A stretch of 64,000 bases of DNA. Origin: Eutreptiella sp. 'Long Island Sound 2002' (Eukaryota > Euglenozoa > Euglenophyceae > Eutreptiales > Eutreptiaceae). A model generated the notes under the pieces. The model did not search any database. It had not been told where the DNA came from and saw only the letters and a list, made by a program, of their open reading frames with translations. How positions within the stretch are numbered: the stretch's first letter is position 1; every line of letters begins with the position of its first letter. This document shows positions 1-10,993 of this stretch, piece after piece. The position numbers and the translations under genes are program-made. Location: positions 164,391,049 through 164,455,048 of the forward strand of contig OZ038378.1 of NCBI GenBank assembly GCA_964036045.1, written 5' to 3'.

Positions 1-300
1 CGCCAACCGCCACCAACCACCAACCGCCAATTCTGACCTGCGACGTAATGGGACGTTTTCTTTCTGCAGTAGGGAAACTTCTACAGCATCTTTTCAAGGT
101 TATCAACCCGTCAACCTCGGTGGAACAAAACAGCCCTTTCTCTACGTCAAGAATATCTCACAAAGATATTGTAGGGTAGCTTTTTAGTTGTTTGCCTCCC
201 TGCCCGAGTGTAATTTAAGGATTTTCCCATTCTAGCTCGGAGGTGTCGCCAACCGCCAACCGCCACCAACCGCCAACCACCGCCAGCCGCCAACCATTGT
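1..300. repeat. CCAACCGCC minisatellite blocks at left edge
   Basis: Blocks of short CCAACC/GCC units lie at 1-33 and 247-300. The same unit is found inside the hAT-like MITE at 4611-4866 and, degenerate, in the one at 1545-1793, so these may be remnants of that family. Nothing coding is supported between them. Confidence 0.6.
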
Positions 301-1540
301 TCAATAGTGCTCCTGTGGTTTTGTGGCTTGCCCATGTTTTGCCCATGAAGCAGAGAGCGTCCCTGTGAAAGTTCGTTTCTGTTGGCGTTACGAGCCCCCC
401 CCCCCGTTTTCTCCTTCAGGACAGCCCTGCCCCCCCTCCCACCCTCCATCCCAGTCGAAAACCGACACATGTGCCTGCGGGCAGGCAGAATGCCAGACAC
501 CAGCCCCCAAAGTCATGATGCCAGCGGGTGCGGGGGGGGGGGCTTCCCAAATGGGGACATTGTGCCGGTAGCATCATGAGCGGGCTCCCCATCTCTCGCC
601 ATCTTTTTGAACCCCCCCCCCCCATCACCCCCACCCCAACGGTTGGACAACCCCCCCCCCCCATTCCCTCCTCAACAAGGGAACACATGCGTACACCCGG
701 AAGTATCCACGGGCATATTCATTCAGCCTTGATGGCCCACAGTCCCTTCCCTCCGCCCACCTCCCCGCCAAGAGACTACCTAAAAAGCATGGCGCTGGAC
801 TCCGGGTGCAAAACACCCTCAGCACTCCCCGCCCCGGTTGCGGTTGGTCCAGCGGTAGGCCAGGCACAGAGCACTCAAGAGATCGCTGGATCGATTCCCG
901 AGGCGTACCAAATCCTGAGGCGAACCCCCACCTTGGGGGCCCCCATGTGCAGTGGCCGGGTGTGAGGTAGCCCTAGGGCTTCCTTATGGCCCCATGCCTT
1001 GGGCCTTGCACACCTTGAGACGGTGGGACCACGGGCTGGGGGCCTGCCAAAACCATAACCACCGCTCCCCGTCGCCCCGCCCTCCCTTTTCATCCACCAA
1101 AGTACCCCACCCACACCTGCAATGCCTGACACTTCACCTCGAGCAACGAGCCGGTCAATGCCCCGATCAGGTCACCCAAAGGACACGACGCTGGACACCG
1201 CCGGTATGACACGCTACCCTCTCCGCCTCCATGAACCCCCGCCCGTTCTGCGGCCCGGAGGCACGCCACCAAACACATGCCGCCGCCGGTGGTACACCGG
1301 ACGTGCCACCGGGCCATCCAACTTCGCCGCGGTGGTTCACCCCCCGTCCCCACCCCAGCGCTGGATGCGTGCCCCTGCCTAAGGCCCCTGCCTGGCCCCA
1401 GTGGCCTGCGGCGCAGTGGGCTGTCGCCTGCGGCAGTGGCCACTGCGGCGCAGTGGAGTGGGGCAGGGGAGTGGGATACACACAATACCCCAGACTACCC
1501 AGTTTTTTGACGGCATCCCAAAAGATTGCCTCAAGGGTGG
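301..1540. other. no supported gene; C-rich spacer
   Basis: Several C or G runs of about 10 bases (around 400, 532, 612 and 652). Open frames here are Pro/Gly-rich and overlap on both strands, as expected from GC-rich DNA. A tRNA-like patch lies at 845-912. No splice-bounded exon was convincing. Confidence 0.5.
845..912 (+). repeat. tRNA-like sequence, likely SINE relic
   Basis: An A-box-like stretch (TTGGTCCAGCGGTAGG) and a B-box-like GGATCGATTCC have tRNA-like spacing. The T-stem and acceptor stem do not pair well, so a functional tRNA is not supported. Similar patches occur at 50937-51005, 60727-60795 and 60830-60902. Confidence 0.35.
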
Positions 1541-1544
1541 TGCT

Positions 1545-1793
1545 CAGGGCTGTCCTTTGGGAACGAAATATTTCTTTTCTTTTTTTTTTGGCACTAAGGA
1601 CGGCCCGGAGGTCATCGGTGGCAGGATTCGGTTAACCGACGGCGTTTGGCACTCAGCCGACGGCGGTTGGCGCTAAACCGACGGCAATTGGCCCACGACC
1701 AACCGCAGATACTCGCCGGCTGGCGCCTGCGGAGGTTCGAGTGTACCGGAGGTCGGCAGAGTTTTTTTCTGTTTAGTGTCAAGGACAGCCCTG
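1545..1793. mobile_element. hAT-like MITE, family H1, 249 bp
   Basis: The left end reads CAGGGCTGTCCTT and the right end is its inverse, AAGGACAGCCCTG. Flanks are GTGGTGCT (1537-1544) and ATGGTGCT (1794-1801), a 7/8 match to an 8 bp target duplication. CAGGG termini with 8 bp duplications are typical of the hAT superfamily. The interior holds a T tract and degenerate CCGACGGC/GGTTGG units and has no coding capacity. A relative lies at 4611-4866. Confidence 0.7.
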
Positions 1794-1942
1794 ATGGTGC
1801 TGAATGCCCCCCCCCAAAAAAAAAGGGATTTAGGAGATAAGGAAGCGCCGGGCGATGTCTCGCATTGTACTGTGCGTTGCTGCTGCTTCCCCCAACAACG
1901 CCTCCGTCGGAATCGGGGCCCTCCATCGCTGCGTTTCCTCAG

Positions 1943-2052
1943 GGACCCCCCACGTCCTGTCGATGGTGGCGGCTGGAATGTCGGCCTTGGGGGTGGATTA
2001 TCGAGGGTATTTGGCCCGGCTTCACAAGCGCGGGCTGGTGGAGGACCCCACG
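1943..2052 (+). CDS. candidate internal exon of upstream gene, unknown product
   Basis: After TTTCCTCAG the frame reads two leading bases and 36 codons, ending at ACG before donor GTATGC. The peptide contains VLSMVAAGMSALGVDYRGYL and KRGLVEDPT and looks like ordinary globular protein. It ends in phase 0, matching the start of the 3513 exon. I do not recognise the family. Missing intermediate exons are possible. Confidence 0.4.
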
Positions 2053-2356
2053 GTATGCGGTCTGCCTCGGGGGGTGTCCGAGGTCCGGTGGTGCAGGGTG
2101 CGTGAGGGGGGATAGCTCCGCCGTGGGCGGAATGGCGTGATAACCCTTGGGCACAGCAGGTCGCCGGGGGCAGGAAAGGGGGGATTGAGAGGTACAGCCC
2201 CAAAGCAACGCTTCCAACTTTGCCCAATCGGATGGCGGGATGGTGCGTGCGTGCGTGCGTGCGCGTGCTGCTTGCGGACTGTGTATGTGTAGGGGATGCA
2301 GATTGCTCAGGCAATTACTCCAGATGTACACCCACTGTTTGTATTATACTGCATGG

Positions 2357-2737
2357 TATACTACCCCCCCCCTCCCCTGTAAAAGCCACGCTCTTGTCCA
2401 AGCTACAGCAGGCGTAGGGACCGTATTAATTTGGTACCTAATTTGATTTGCTACAAATGTAGTGCGGCCACACAAGACATGTGTTTGGTGACAAATATGC
2501 CAGTTAGATAGCTTGATGGACACATTTGTCTTGAGTGTTTGCCCACTTGAACCCACACAGCTCTGATTTTGGGGATATTTGTGCATTACATTCCCCGTTC
2601 TTGCACCAGCTCACCATGCAATCTTCTCTTTTTGAACCTCGGCGTCTACGGCCTTGTCCAAGCTACAGTCGGCGCAGGGACCGTATTACTTTGGGGCTTT
2701 TGCGTACCTTTTACAGGGGGGGGGGGGTACAAGAGAC
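2357..2737. mobile_element. short foldback element with C/G-run termini
   Basis: The left end has TAC, a C run and CTGTAAAAG. The right end has the inverse, CTTTTACAG, a G run and GTAC. Between them a segment of about 40 bp (TTGTCCAAGCTACAG, then a GCAGGGACCGTATTA-like stretch) occurs twice, near 2395 and 2655. About 380 bp, non-coding. Target duplication unclear. Confidence 0.45.
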
Positions 2738-2790
2738 AGAGAGAGCGAGCGAGCGATGGAGAGAGAGAGAGAGTGTGTGTGTGTGTATCT
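2738..2790. repeat. GAGA/GAGC and GT microsatellites
   Basis: Short runs of GAGAGC, GAGAGA and GTGTGT follow one another directly after the G run of the foldback element. Confidence 0.7.
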
Positions 2791-3139
2791 GTGTGCCCGT
2801 TAGAAGGTCCCCCGGGACTCCACTTTGTTCATGGTCCCTGAAGCGATGTACACTGGAGGTCAGCACAGCTCAGCGGCGGGCAACGCCCGCGTCCTGCGCC
2901 TCAGGCGTGGCCTTGTGGTGTGTACAGCGCCACAGAAGGACCGTCGCTCGGGCCCCAGGTCTGCTCATTGGAGGCCCGGCCATGCTCCCGATGGGGGCGT
3001 CGCGGCGGCGGCCGGCTCCTGCGGCGCCCCACAAGGCTGGGGGGCGGGGGAGGGTAGGGGTGTGCCCTGGCGAACCCGAGGGCTGCCAGAGTTCGGGTGC
3101 CCGCTGGGCGTGTCGTGTAGTGGGTCCGATGAGGTGCGT

Positions 3140-3419
3140 AAAAGCAAAGCGGGACAACAACGGCAACAACCAGCACAGCCCCATTACGCCAATTACTGGG
3201 CGCCACTGACGTGCAAACGGCACACCATGCCACATCCAGCACAGCCCCGGCACACCAACCACTGGACTCCACGAACGCGGAAACGACACCAGCAAGAGCA
3301 CCGGCCGCAGCGGCCGACAGAACGCAGCGACCCGACGCAACATGCGAAGGGAAGAACGGGTGACTGTCCAAGGCCCCGTCAAGAAACAGCAACAACCCGA
3401 CGGAATGTCGCACAGGGGG
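3140..3419 (+). mobile_element. R1 retroposon copy a, 5'-truncated
   Basis: Shares its sequence with copies at 23721-24182 (-), 32318-32698, 36350-36669, 44880-45116 and 62557-62620. Its 3' end is the common CGGAATGTCGCACA followed by five Gs. The left end is abrupt. Open frames through it are shadows; no protein is conserved in one frame among copies. It sits just upstream of the 3513 exon acceptor. Confidence 0.65.
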
Positions 3420-3512
3420 TCCAGGTGCGGGTGCGGGTGATATCTTAACAGAGATCATGCGCATTGGGTGTGCCTCCGTCACACCGGTCAGTCCTCGCCG
3501 TCCTCCTTCCAG

Positions 3513-3785
3513 GTCACTTTGGTGCGCGTTGCCCTGCAAACCAGCTGCCTGTTGGGCCTGCTGGTGCATCTGGGCCCCGCCATCCCCGTGGCGGTGCTGC
3601 AAACGGTGGCGGTCCCCGTGGTCCAGAGGGTGCACGCCCAAACGCCCGCCGCCGACCCCTTGCCCGAGGCCGCCGCTCTGCTGGCGGACCTGCAGGCGTT
3701 GTGCCTTGTGCACGTGGCGGGGGAGCAGATTCATGTGCAGGAGCGGATCAGGTCTCGCTTGGTGCTCCCCGTGTTTGTGTTGTGA
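3513..3785 (+). CDS. probable terminal exon of upstream gene, unknown product
   Basis: After acceptor TCCTTCCAG the frame runs 90 codons in phase 0 to TGA at 3783-3785. The peptide is hydrophobic and Leu/Val/Ala-rich (LLGLLVHLGPAIPVAV, then PLPEAAALLADLQALCLVHV) and ends LVLPVFVL. It is not confidently a membrane segment and matches no family I know. An AATAAA lies 110 nt after the stop, which supports a gene end. Confidence 0.45.
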   Translation, partial: VTLVRVALQTSCLLGLLVHLGPAIPVAVLQTVAVPVVQRVHAQTPAADPLPEAAALLADLQALCLVHVAGEQIHVQERIRSRLVLPVFVL

Positions 3786-3894
3786 AACGCGGCAGGGCGC
3801 CGCCCCCACATTGCGTGCAGAGATATCCCCCCCCCCGTCCCCTTCCACCCCGGCCCCCACCCCTGGAGACCCGGCGCTGGCGAGACGGGGTCTA

Positions 3895-3900
3895 AATAAA
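3895..3900 (+). terminator. candidate polyadenylation signal AATAAA
   Basis: AATAAA occurs 110 nt downstream of the TGA that closes the 3513-3785 exon. A single hexamer is weak evidence on its own. Confidence 0.35.
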
Positions 3901-4610
3901 ATGCGTGTGGCATCTCCATACTTGATAGCCTCAGTGACATGCCCAGGTGCACCCTCTCATACAACCACGGCACAAGGCAAACGAAGAGGGAAGAGGAACA
4001 CGGAAGAGGCCGGAACAAAGGGAGCGAAGTGAGCGCAGGGAAGGCGGAAAGGGGTGACCGCACCTGCTTCCGTGTCTGCCGAGACTTTCATCAAGGAAGC
4101 TGCACCGCCAGCCTTGGATGAAGATCCTAACATGAACCCCAACCCATTCCCGGTGTGCCACAGCAGAGGGATCCGAGTACATCGTTGGGCGGCCGTTGAG
4201 CTGTAGGACTCGGCAAAGGAAAAGCCAATGCACGTGCAAGAGGTAGTGCGGCATGGCGCAGAGGGATGCTGGCCAAGGCGAGCATGAGAGCGAGCGGAGA
4301 AGCCCGGGCGGGTGTTTGTAGGGCGCGAGTGGTCGATGGTGCCGTGGCGAGGCAGCAAACGTGCGTGTCAATGGGGCGTGAATGGCACCTGACGGAGAGC
4401 GTGCTGCGCAGTGTGCCAGTCTTATGTCCAAAAACCGCCGCCGCAGCCCCTCAAGTCGCCTTCATAGTAGCGCAGCAGGATGGCTGAGATATGCAAACAT
4501 GCAAAGCGGCAGCAGCGCGGAGGAATGGGAATCGAGGCTAGAGGAGTGACACACGGGTATTGGCGTGGATGGCGAAGGAAGGAGAAAGAATGGGCCAGCG
4601 CCGTGAGCTA
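3901..4610. other. no supported feature
   Basis: Mixed-composition DNA between the putative end of the upstream gene and the H1 MITE at 4611. No exon, RNA gene or repeat was recognised. The missing 5' exons of the giant gene could lie here or in 4870-6220. Confidence 0.4.
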
Positions 4611-4866
4611 CAGGGGGGTCCTTTTGGGAACTAGTTTTTTTTTTTGTTAAGGACCGCCCTTAAGGACCGCCCCAAGGGACCACCAACCGCCAACCACCAA
4701 CCGCCAGTCGCCAACCGCCAACCGCCAATCGCCACCAACCGCCAATCGCCACCAACCGCCAACCGCCTATCGCCACCAACCATGGTTGAGCATGTGAGCC
4801 ACACGCAGTCTTTTTGCAAAACTGCCGTTCAGGAACACTTTTTTCTCTCTCTTAAGGATCCCCCTG
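4611..4866. mobile_element. hAT-like MITE, family H1, 256 bp
   Basis: The left end is CAGGGGGGTCCTT and the right end is the inverse, AAGGATCCCCCTG. Flanks GTGAGCTA (4603-4610) and GTGACCTG (4867-4874) match at 6 of 8 positions. Inside are a T tract, two AAGGACCGCCC motifs and a CCAACCGCC minisatellite (4679-4785). Same family as 1545-1793. Confidence 0.65.
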
Positions 4867-4869
4867 GTG

Positions 4870-6220
4870 ACCTGTGCACAAATATGGGCAGCCGAGTCAA
4901 CGAGGCGTGCTCTGCGGGGCAGAGGGGCCGGTTTCCCAATTGTTGCTTTGTAAGTTTTCTTAGGGAGAAGCATTGTGTGTGTGTGTGGAAGCCGGGCCTG
5001 AAGACATGGCAGTATAAAGTAGGACTGGGTCGGTCTACAGCTTTGGCTCCCTGGGGTCTTAAAGAGGGCCTTTTTCGTTTAGGAGCCCCATGTCAAAACC
5101 GGGAAACCCAACCCAACAGTTTGCGCATTATTGTGAAGAGAATGATAACAGCAACGGCCAAGTAACACTGAACCCACAGAAGCCTCCTACCGGCAGCAGT
5201 AGGAAGGCATTGAGAGCTCGGGCAGAGGAAGGCCTATGAAGTAACAACCGCACAAGGAGGAGAGGGTTGCGTTGCATGAGGACCAGTGATTATGACAATG
5301 GGTTCAGTAGACGGAAGGACCGGCGTGCGTTGTGTAGACACCCCCGTGAGCCAAAGGCACGTGTCCAGATGAAAGTTGGAGCCTGAAACGGCCACAAGCG
5401 AGTGGACGTTTGCACTTTGCTTGCGGCAGTGTGACGGTAATTGCCGCGGTCCGGATAGGTGCCACCCCAAAGTTTCAAGAACTTGCAAGGTAGAAATACA
5501 TGCCCAGCTAAGCAGGAACCACGTGGAAGTATATGTCGCACAGACGTGACTCTCAGCTCAGGGGCAAGAGCTAGCAAGGTCCCAGTGACCTTTGTAATGG
5601 AAGTTGTGTCCCTACTAGTGAACCACCACATGCATGATTTATCAGAAACACAATTGATGGCACTCGCGTGAGTTTACATGGGGCAGCCAAAGAAATCATC
5701 AACTATGTCACCACAGACCCCACCAAATGGGTTGACGTCGAAGCATATCCATGGGCGACAACATTGCTACCGGTGGCAAGGTGGCAAGAACGTGGCACTT
5801 CCACCCACGAAGGGCATCATGAGGGGCCGAGGACCATGATGCTAGTGGCCCCACATACAGTCGTGGCGTGGATTGTGGACAAATACAAGCAACCAAATGA
5901 GCAAGACAACCAGCTTATCTTTGAGCTGGAAACCTCCAACAGTGTGTGAGAGACGTCTTGCTGCGAAATTAGGAAGGCTAACCGTGCTCCAAGAGACCTG
6001 CAAATTATAGTAGATATTGCTGAAGGCGCAGCAAACGGGCCCTGCCTAGGCTGCATTAGGCCAAGCGCTGGCAAGGGCTCGCTCGTAGGTCCCCCCGATC
6101 CTCCTCCTCCGCGGCCAATGTTTGGTGAGTGGGTCGCAGTGGCGCCGGTCCCGGCGCCGCCATCCCCTGCCCCCACACCGCCCATGCCAAGGCCTCACAG
6201 ACCCCTTCCCTCCGCTCCAG
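4870..6220. other. lower-GC stretch with two short unassigned ORFs
   Basis: A less GC-rich stretch. Two + strand ORFs (5459-5671 and 5668-5949) read plausibly; the second contains IINYVTTDPTKWVDVEAYPW and VVAWIVDKYKQPNEQDNQL. Neither has a recognisable family, and phase links to exon 6221 were not established. They could be decayed transposon fragments or 5' exons of the giant gene. Confidence 0.3.
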
Positions 6221-6506
6221 CTCCGTGGTGGACGACCTGCTGACGCCTTCAATCGCCCTGGCGCTGAAGCGGGAGGTCATTGTGTGCCTGGACCGCGTGT
6301 ATGTGTTCCACGCCGGGGACCAGTGCATCAAGCCTTCCACGCGCGCCCTCCACTCCCCCGTGAAGGAGGCCCTGAAGTGGGTGCGGAACTTCGACCTGCA
6401 GGACCGCACCCCCCTGGCGCGGCTCTTGGCCAAGGCCGGCACGTACGACCTGGTGGGGAGGGGGCTGCCCACCGAGGCCTTGGCGCTGCTGGATCGTGCA
6501 GTGCAG
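6221..6506 (+). CDS. giant gene exon 1 (first recognised), helical TPR-like
   Basis: 286 nt between CGCTCCAG and donor GTGGCA: one leading base plus 95 codons, ending in phase 0. The peptide includes ALKREVIVCLDRVYVFHAGD, SPVKEALKWVRNFDL and LPTEALALLDRAVQ. The last resembles a TPR B helix and runs directly into the TPR-like exon at 14000. It is not the true first exon, because it opens in phase 2 without a start codon. Codon use is strongly G/C-ending. Confidence 0.65.
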
Positions 6507-7499
6507 GTGGCATCTGCGGAGGTGACCCCTCTCTCCCGCCCTCTGCCAGCTGGTGTGAGGATTGTCGAGCATTCATGTCGGGCGTGGTTGAAAGAGGGTA
6601 GTTGGAGACTCATGAGCGCTGCGGAGGGCTGATGTTGTGTCTTGACAATTATGAGGGATGTGGGGGGTTGATGAGGGATGCTGCTGCTGCCGCTCCTCCT
6701 GATCCTCCCGCTGCTGCTGCTGACCCTGCGTCCCTGCTCCTTCTGCTGCGGTTGCTGCTGCTCCTGTATCAACCCTCCACACCCCACATAAGTCCTCAAT
6801 CACCTCCATCAACGCTCTACACTCCCGTAAGTCCTGAACAGCAACGTGGCCCGCAGGACGGGTGCCCCAACAACGCAGAACCCCCGGGACGGAGATGCGT
6901 CCTGTCGAAAACGTGTCGTGGGCCACAGTCGCCGACACATTTGTCACTGAAGCCGAGACCAATGAGCCCCTCGTTGTGCCCCTCCCCCATTCCTTCGGTC
7001 GGGCCGGGTCCCCTCCGGGCCCTCCTGGGCCTTCCGATGGGGCCTTTCGTGGGGCATGGTGCGGTGTGGTGCAGTCCTGGACGCCGGGAGATGCAGACCC
7101 CCTCAAGGCGCAACGGGGCGGCACCGCCAGACAGCCACACGGTCTGGTGCCTCGCTCCCCGGGCGCCATGGGATCAGTATGCCAAAGAGTGGATGCGCAC
7201 GCACCGACCACCTCGCTCCCCAGCAAGTCTTCGGGTCCAACAGTCGGCCGTGAGGTTGCAGATGGCTGTTTGGCTAAGCGCGCGCTGCGTGTCGTGTGTC
7301 GTGCACCTGCGGCAGAGGGCCGTGTCGTGCACCTGCGGCAGAGGGCCGTCACCCTCTCTGCCACCGGGCGGCTACCGTCCCAGGCTGCCATGGGGACGCC
7401 CTGCCGCTCTGCTTGATGGGGCTACCGAAGTTCTCGCCGGGCCCTGCCCTCGATGCCTCCGGGCCCTGGTGGGGCATTGCCGAGGCTGGCACTTGGGCA

Positions 7500-8065
7500 G
7501 CTGAGATCCTTCAGCACACTGCCGCACTGCCTTGGGGCAGTGGGCAGGGGGAATCCCGCAGTACACTGCCACACTGCAGTGGGCAGTGGGCAGTGGGGTC
7601 CCCGCGATTCTTTGCCACTCGGCAGTGGCACTTCTGCCTCTCACCGCCTCGGGGCAGTGGGCAGTGGAGCTCTTGCTGTACACTGCCTCACTGCCTTGGG
7701 GCAGTGGGCTGTTGCGGTGTAGTGTGGTGTGGTGTGGTGTGGTGTGGTGTGGTGTGCCGAAGGCGCTGTTACCGAAAGGCAAAGGCCGGGATGTCTACCC
7801 ACGGGTACAGGTAAACGGGCTGGGCTGTGTGTGTTGTGTGCGCGCTGTGTGTAAGTGTGTTGTGGCATAGCCGGACCAGTGCACTCTCGCACTTGGCCGA
7901 CACTGCCTTGCCGACGCCTGCGCGCAGTCACACAGGGTCTCATTTGCCCACTGCACCCTGCGTGCCGCGCTGCACCACCAGTGCCTTCTGTGTGGTGCAC
8001 TCTGCTTGGTGCTCTGCACCACACTGCACTGTGTGTGCCCTGCTGCACTGTTGTCGTGGGCAGGG
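7500..8065. repeat. degenerate edge of the 47 bp satellite, with a GGTGT run
   Basis: Imperfect CACTGCC...GGCAGTGGGCAGTGG units precede the regular array. A (GGTGT)n run lies at about 7711-7757. Edge copies are more diverged than core copies, as is usual for satellites. Confidence 0.75.
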
Positions 8066-8938
8066 GGCAGTGGGCAGTGGAACTCCTGCAATGCACTGCC
8101 CCACTGCCTGGGGGCAGTGGGCAGTGCAACTCCTGCAATACACTGCCCCACTGCCTTGGGGCAGTGGGCAGTGGACCTCCTTCAATACACCGCCTCACTG
8201 CCTGGGGGCAGTGGGCAGTGGACCTCCTGCAATACACTGCCGCACTGCCTGGGGGCAGTGGGCAGTGGACCTCCTTCAATGCACTGCTCCACTGCCTGGG
8301 GGCAGTGGGCAGTGGACCTCCCGCAACACACTGCCTCACTGCCTGGGGGCAGTGGGCAGTGGACTACCTTCAATGCACTGCCCCACTGCCTGGGGGCAGT
8401 GGGCAGTGCAACTCCTGCAATACACGGCCGCATTGCCTGGGGGCAGTGGGCAGTGCAACTCCTGCAATGCACTGCCTCACTGCCTGGGGGCAGTGGGAAG
8501 TGGAACTCCTGCAAAGCACTGCCTCACTGCCTGGGGGCAGTGGGTAGTGCAACTCCTGCAATGCACTACCTCACTGCCCTGGGGCAGCGGGCAGTGGAAC
8601 TCCTGCAATGCACTGCCTCACTGCCTGGGGGCAGTGGGCAGTGGACCTCCTGCAATGCACTGCCTCACTGTCTGGGGCAGTGGGCAGTGCAACTCCTGCA
8701 ATGCACTGCCTCGCTGCCTGGGGGCAGTGGGCAGTGGAACTCGTGCAACGCACTGCCTCACTGCCCGGGGGGGGCAGTGGGCAGTGGAACTCCTGCAATG
8801 CACTGCCCCCCTGCCTGGGGGCAGCGGGCAGTGCAACTCTTGCAATGCACTGCCTCACTGCCCTGGGGCAGTGGGCAGTGGACCTCCTGCAATGCACTGC
8901 CTCACTGCCTGGGGGCAGTGGGCAGTGGAACTCCTGCA
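8066..8938. repeat. satellite A, 47 bp unit, block 1
   Basis: About 18 head-to-tail 47 bp units with the core CACTGCCTGGGGGCAGTG, then GGCAGTGGAACTCCTGCAAT. The CACTGCC/GGCAGTG dyad can form a GC-rich hairpin in every unit. Because 47 is not a multiple of 3 and the unit lacks stops, frames stay open for hundreds of codons on both strands, giving a spurious 47-residue protein repeat. Confidence 0.95.
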
Positions 8939-9690
8939 ATAACCGGGCGCACCGGCCTGGGGGGGACGGGGAGTCCTGCCCAGGGGGTGGTCGGAACCTC
9001 CTGCAAGGCCCATGGGGAGCCATCATCTTCCAATAACCGGGCGCACCGGCTTGGGGGGGACGGGGAGTCCAGCCCAGGGGGTGTTCGGAGCCTCTTGCCA
9101 GGGCCAATGGGGGGCCATCTTCTTCAGAGAACCGGGCGCACCGGCCCGGGGGGGACGGGGAGTCCTGCCCAGGGGGTGTTCGGAGTCTCCTGCCAGGCCA
9201 ATGGGGGGCCATCTTCTGCAGAGAACCGGGCGCACCGGCCCGGGGGGGACGGGGAGTCCTGCCCAGGGGGTGTTCGGAGTCTCCTGCCAGGGCCAATGGG
9301 GGGCCATCTTCTTCAGAGAACCGGGCGCACCGGCCCGGGGGGGACGGGGAGTCCAGCCCAGGGGGTGTTCGGATCCTCCTGCCAGGGCATTGGGGGGCCA
9401 TCTTCTTCAGAGAACCGGGCGCACCGGCCTGGGGGGGACGGGGAGTCCTGCCCAGGGGGTGTTCGGAGTCTCCTGCAAGGCCAATGGGGGGCCATCTTCT
9501 GCAGAGAACCGGGCGCACCGGCCCGGGGGGGACGGGGAGTCCTGCCCAGGGGGTGTTCGGAGTCTCCTGCCAGGCCAATGGGGGGCCATCTTCTTTAGAG
9601 AACCGGGCGCACCGGCCCGGGGGGGACGGGGAGTCCTGCCCAGGGGGTGTTCGGAGTCTCCTGCAAAGCCAATGGGGGGCCATCTTCTTC
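8939..9690. repeat. satellite B, 94/95 bp unit, block 1
   Basis: About eight units beginning AACCGGGCGCACCGG and containing GGGGACGGGGAGTCC and CCATCTTCTTCAGAG. It is joined to satellite A at a shared CAAT on the left (near 8938) and a shared CAG on the right (near 9690). The B unit is twice the A unit in length and keeps an A-like GGAACCTCCTGCAA half. Confidence 0.95.
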
Positions 9691-10993
9691 AGTGGGCAGT
9701 GGAACTCCTGCAATGCACTGCCCCACTGCTTGGGGGCAGTGGACAGTGCAACTCCTGCAATGCACTGCCTCACTGTCCCAGAGCAGTGGGCAGCGGAACT
9801 CCTGCAATGCACTACCTCACTGCCCTGGGGCAGTGGGCAGTGGAACTCTCTCAATGCACTGCCTCACTGCCCTGGGTCAGTGGGCAGTGCAACTCCTGCA
9901 ATACACTGCCGCACTGCCTGGGGGCAGTGGGCAGTGCAACTCCTGCAATGCAATGCCTCACTGCCCGGGGGCAGTGGGCAGTGCAACTCCAAACTCCTGC
10001 CACGCACTGCCTCACTACCTGGGGGCAGTGGGCAGTGCAACTCCTGCAATCCACTGCCTCAGTGCCCTGGGGGCAGTGGGAAGTGGAAGTCCTGCAATGC
10101 ACTGCCTCACTGCCTGGGGGCAGTGGGCAGTGCAACTCCTGCAATGCACTGCCTCACTGCCTGGGGGCAGTGGGCAGTGGAACTCCTGCAATGCACCGCC
10201 TCAACGCCTGGGGGCAGTGGGCAGTGCAACCCCTGCAATGCACCGTCTCACTGCCCTGGGGCAGTGGGCAGTGAAACTCCCGCAATGCACTACCTCACTG
10301 CTTGGGGGCAGCGGGCAGTGGAACTCCTGCAATGCACTGCCCCACTGCCTGGGGGCAGCGGGCAGTGGAACTCCTGCAATGCACCGCCTCACTGCCCTGG
10401 GGGCAGTGGGCAGTGCAACTCCTGCAACGCACTGCCTCACTGCCTGGGGGCAGTGGGCAGTGCAACTCCTGCAATACACTGCCGCACTGCTTGGGGGCAG
10501 TGGGCAGCGCAACTCCTGCAACGCACTGCCGCACTTGCTTGGGGGCAGTGGGCAGTGGACCTCCGGCAATACACTGCCGCACTGCCTGGGGGCAGTGAGC
10601 AGTGCAGCTCCTGCATTACTCTGCCCCACTGCCTGGGGGCAGTGGACAGTGCAACTCCTGCAATGCACTGCCTCACTGTCTGGGGGCAGTGGGCAGCGGA
10701 ACTCCTGCAATGCACTGCCTCACTGCCTGGGGGCAGTGGGCAGTGGAACTCCTGCAATGCACTGCTCCACTGCCTGGGGGTATTGGGCAGTGCAACTTCT
10801 GCAATACACTGCCGCACTGCATGGGGGCAGTGGGCAGCGCAACTCCTGCAATGCACTGCCTCACTGCCTGGGGGCAGTGGGCAGCGGAACTCCTGCAACG
10901 CACTGCCTCACTGCCTGGGAGCAGTGGGCAGTGCAACTCCTGCAATGCACTGCCTCACTGCCTGGGGGCAGTGGGCAGTGCAACTCCTGCAAC
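9691..10993. repeat. satellite A, 47 bp unit, block 2
   Basis: About 28 further A units after block B1, with scattered single-base variants (GTGGAAC versus GTGCAAC, TGCCTC versus TGCCGC). A few units carry small indels, for example around 9985-10000. Confidence 0.95.

Noticed and set aside
2825-3448. Repeated ORF through R1 copies (VTVQGPVKEQQ-like peptide)
   Set aside because: Present in R1 copies but in shifting frames with variable 5' truncation; better explained as a non-coding retroposon.
3901-6220. Promoter and start of the giant gene
   Set aside because: No ATG exon with a compatible phase-2 donor could be chosen over alternatives.
8066-10993. CRISPR-like array
   Set aside because: Units are contiguous with no unique spacers, in a eukaryotic intron, and no cas genes are present.
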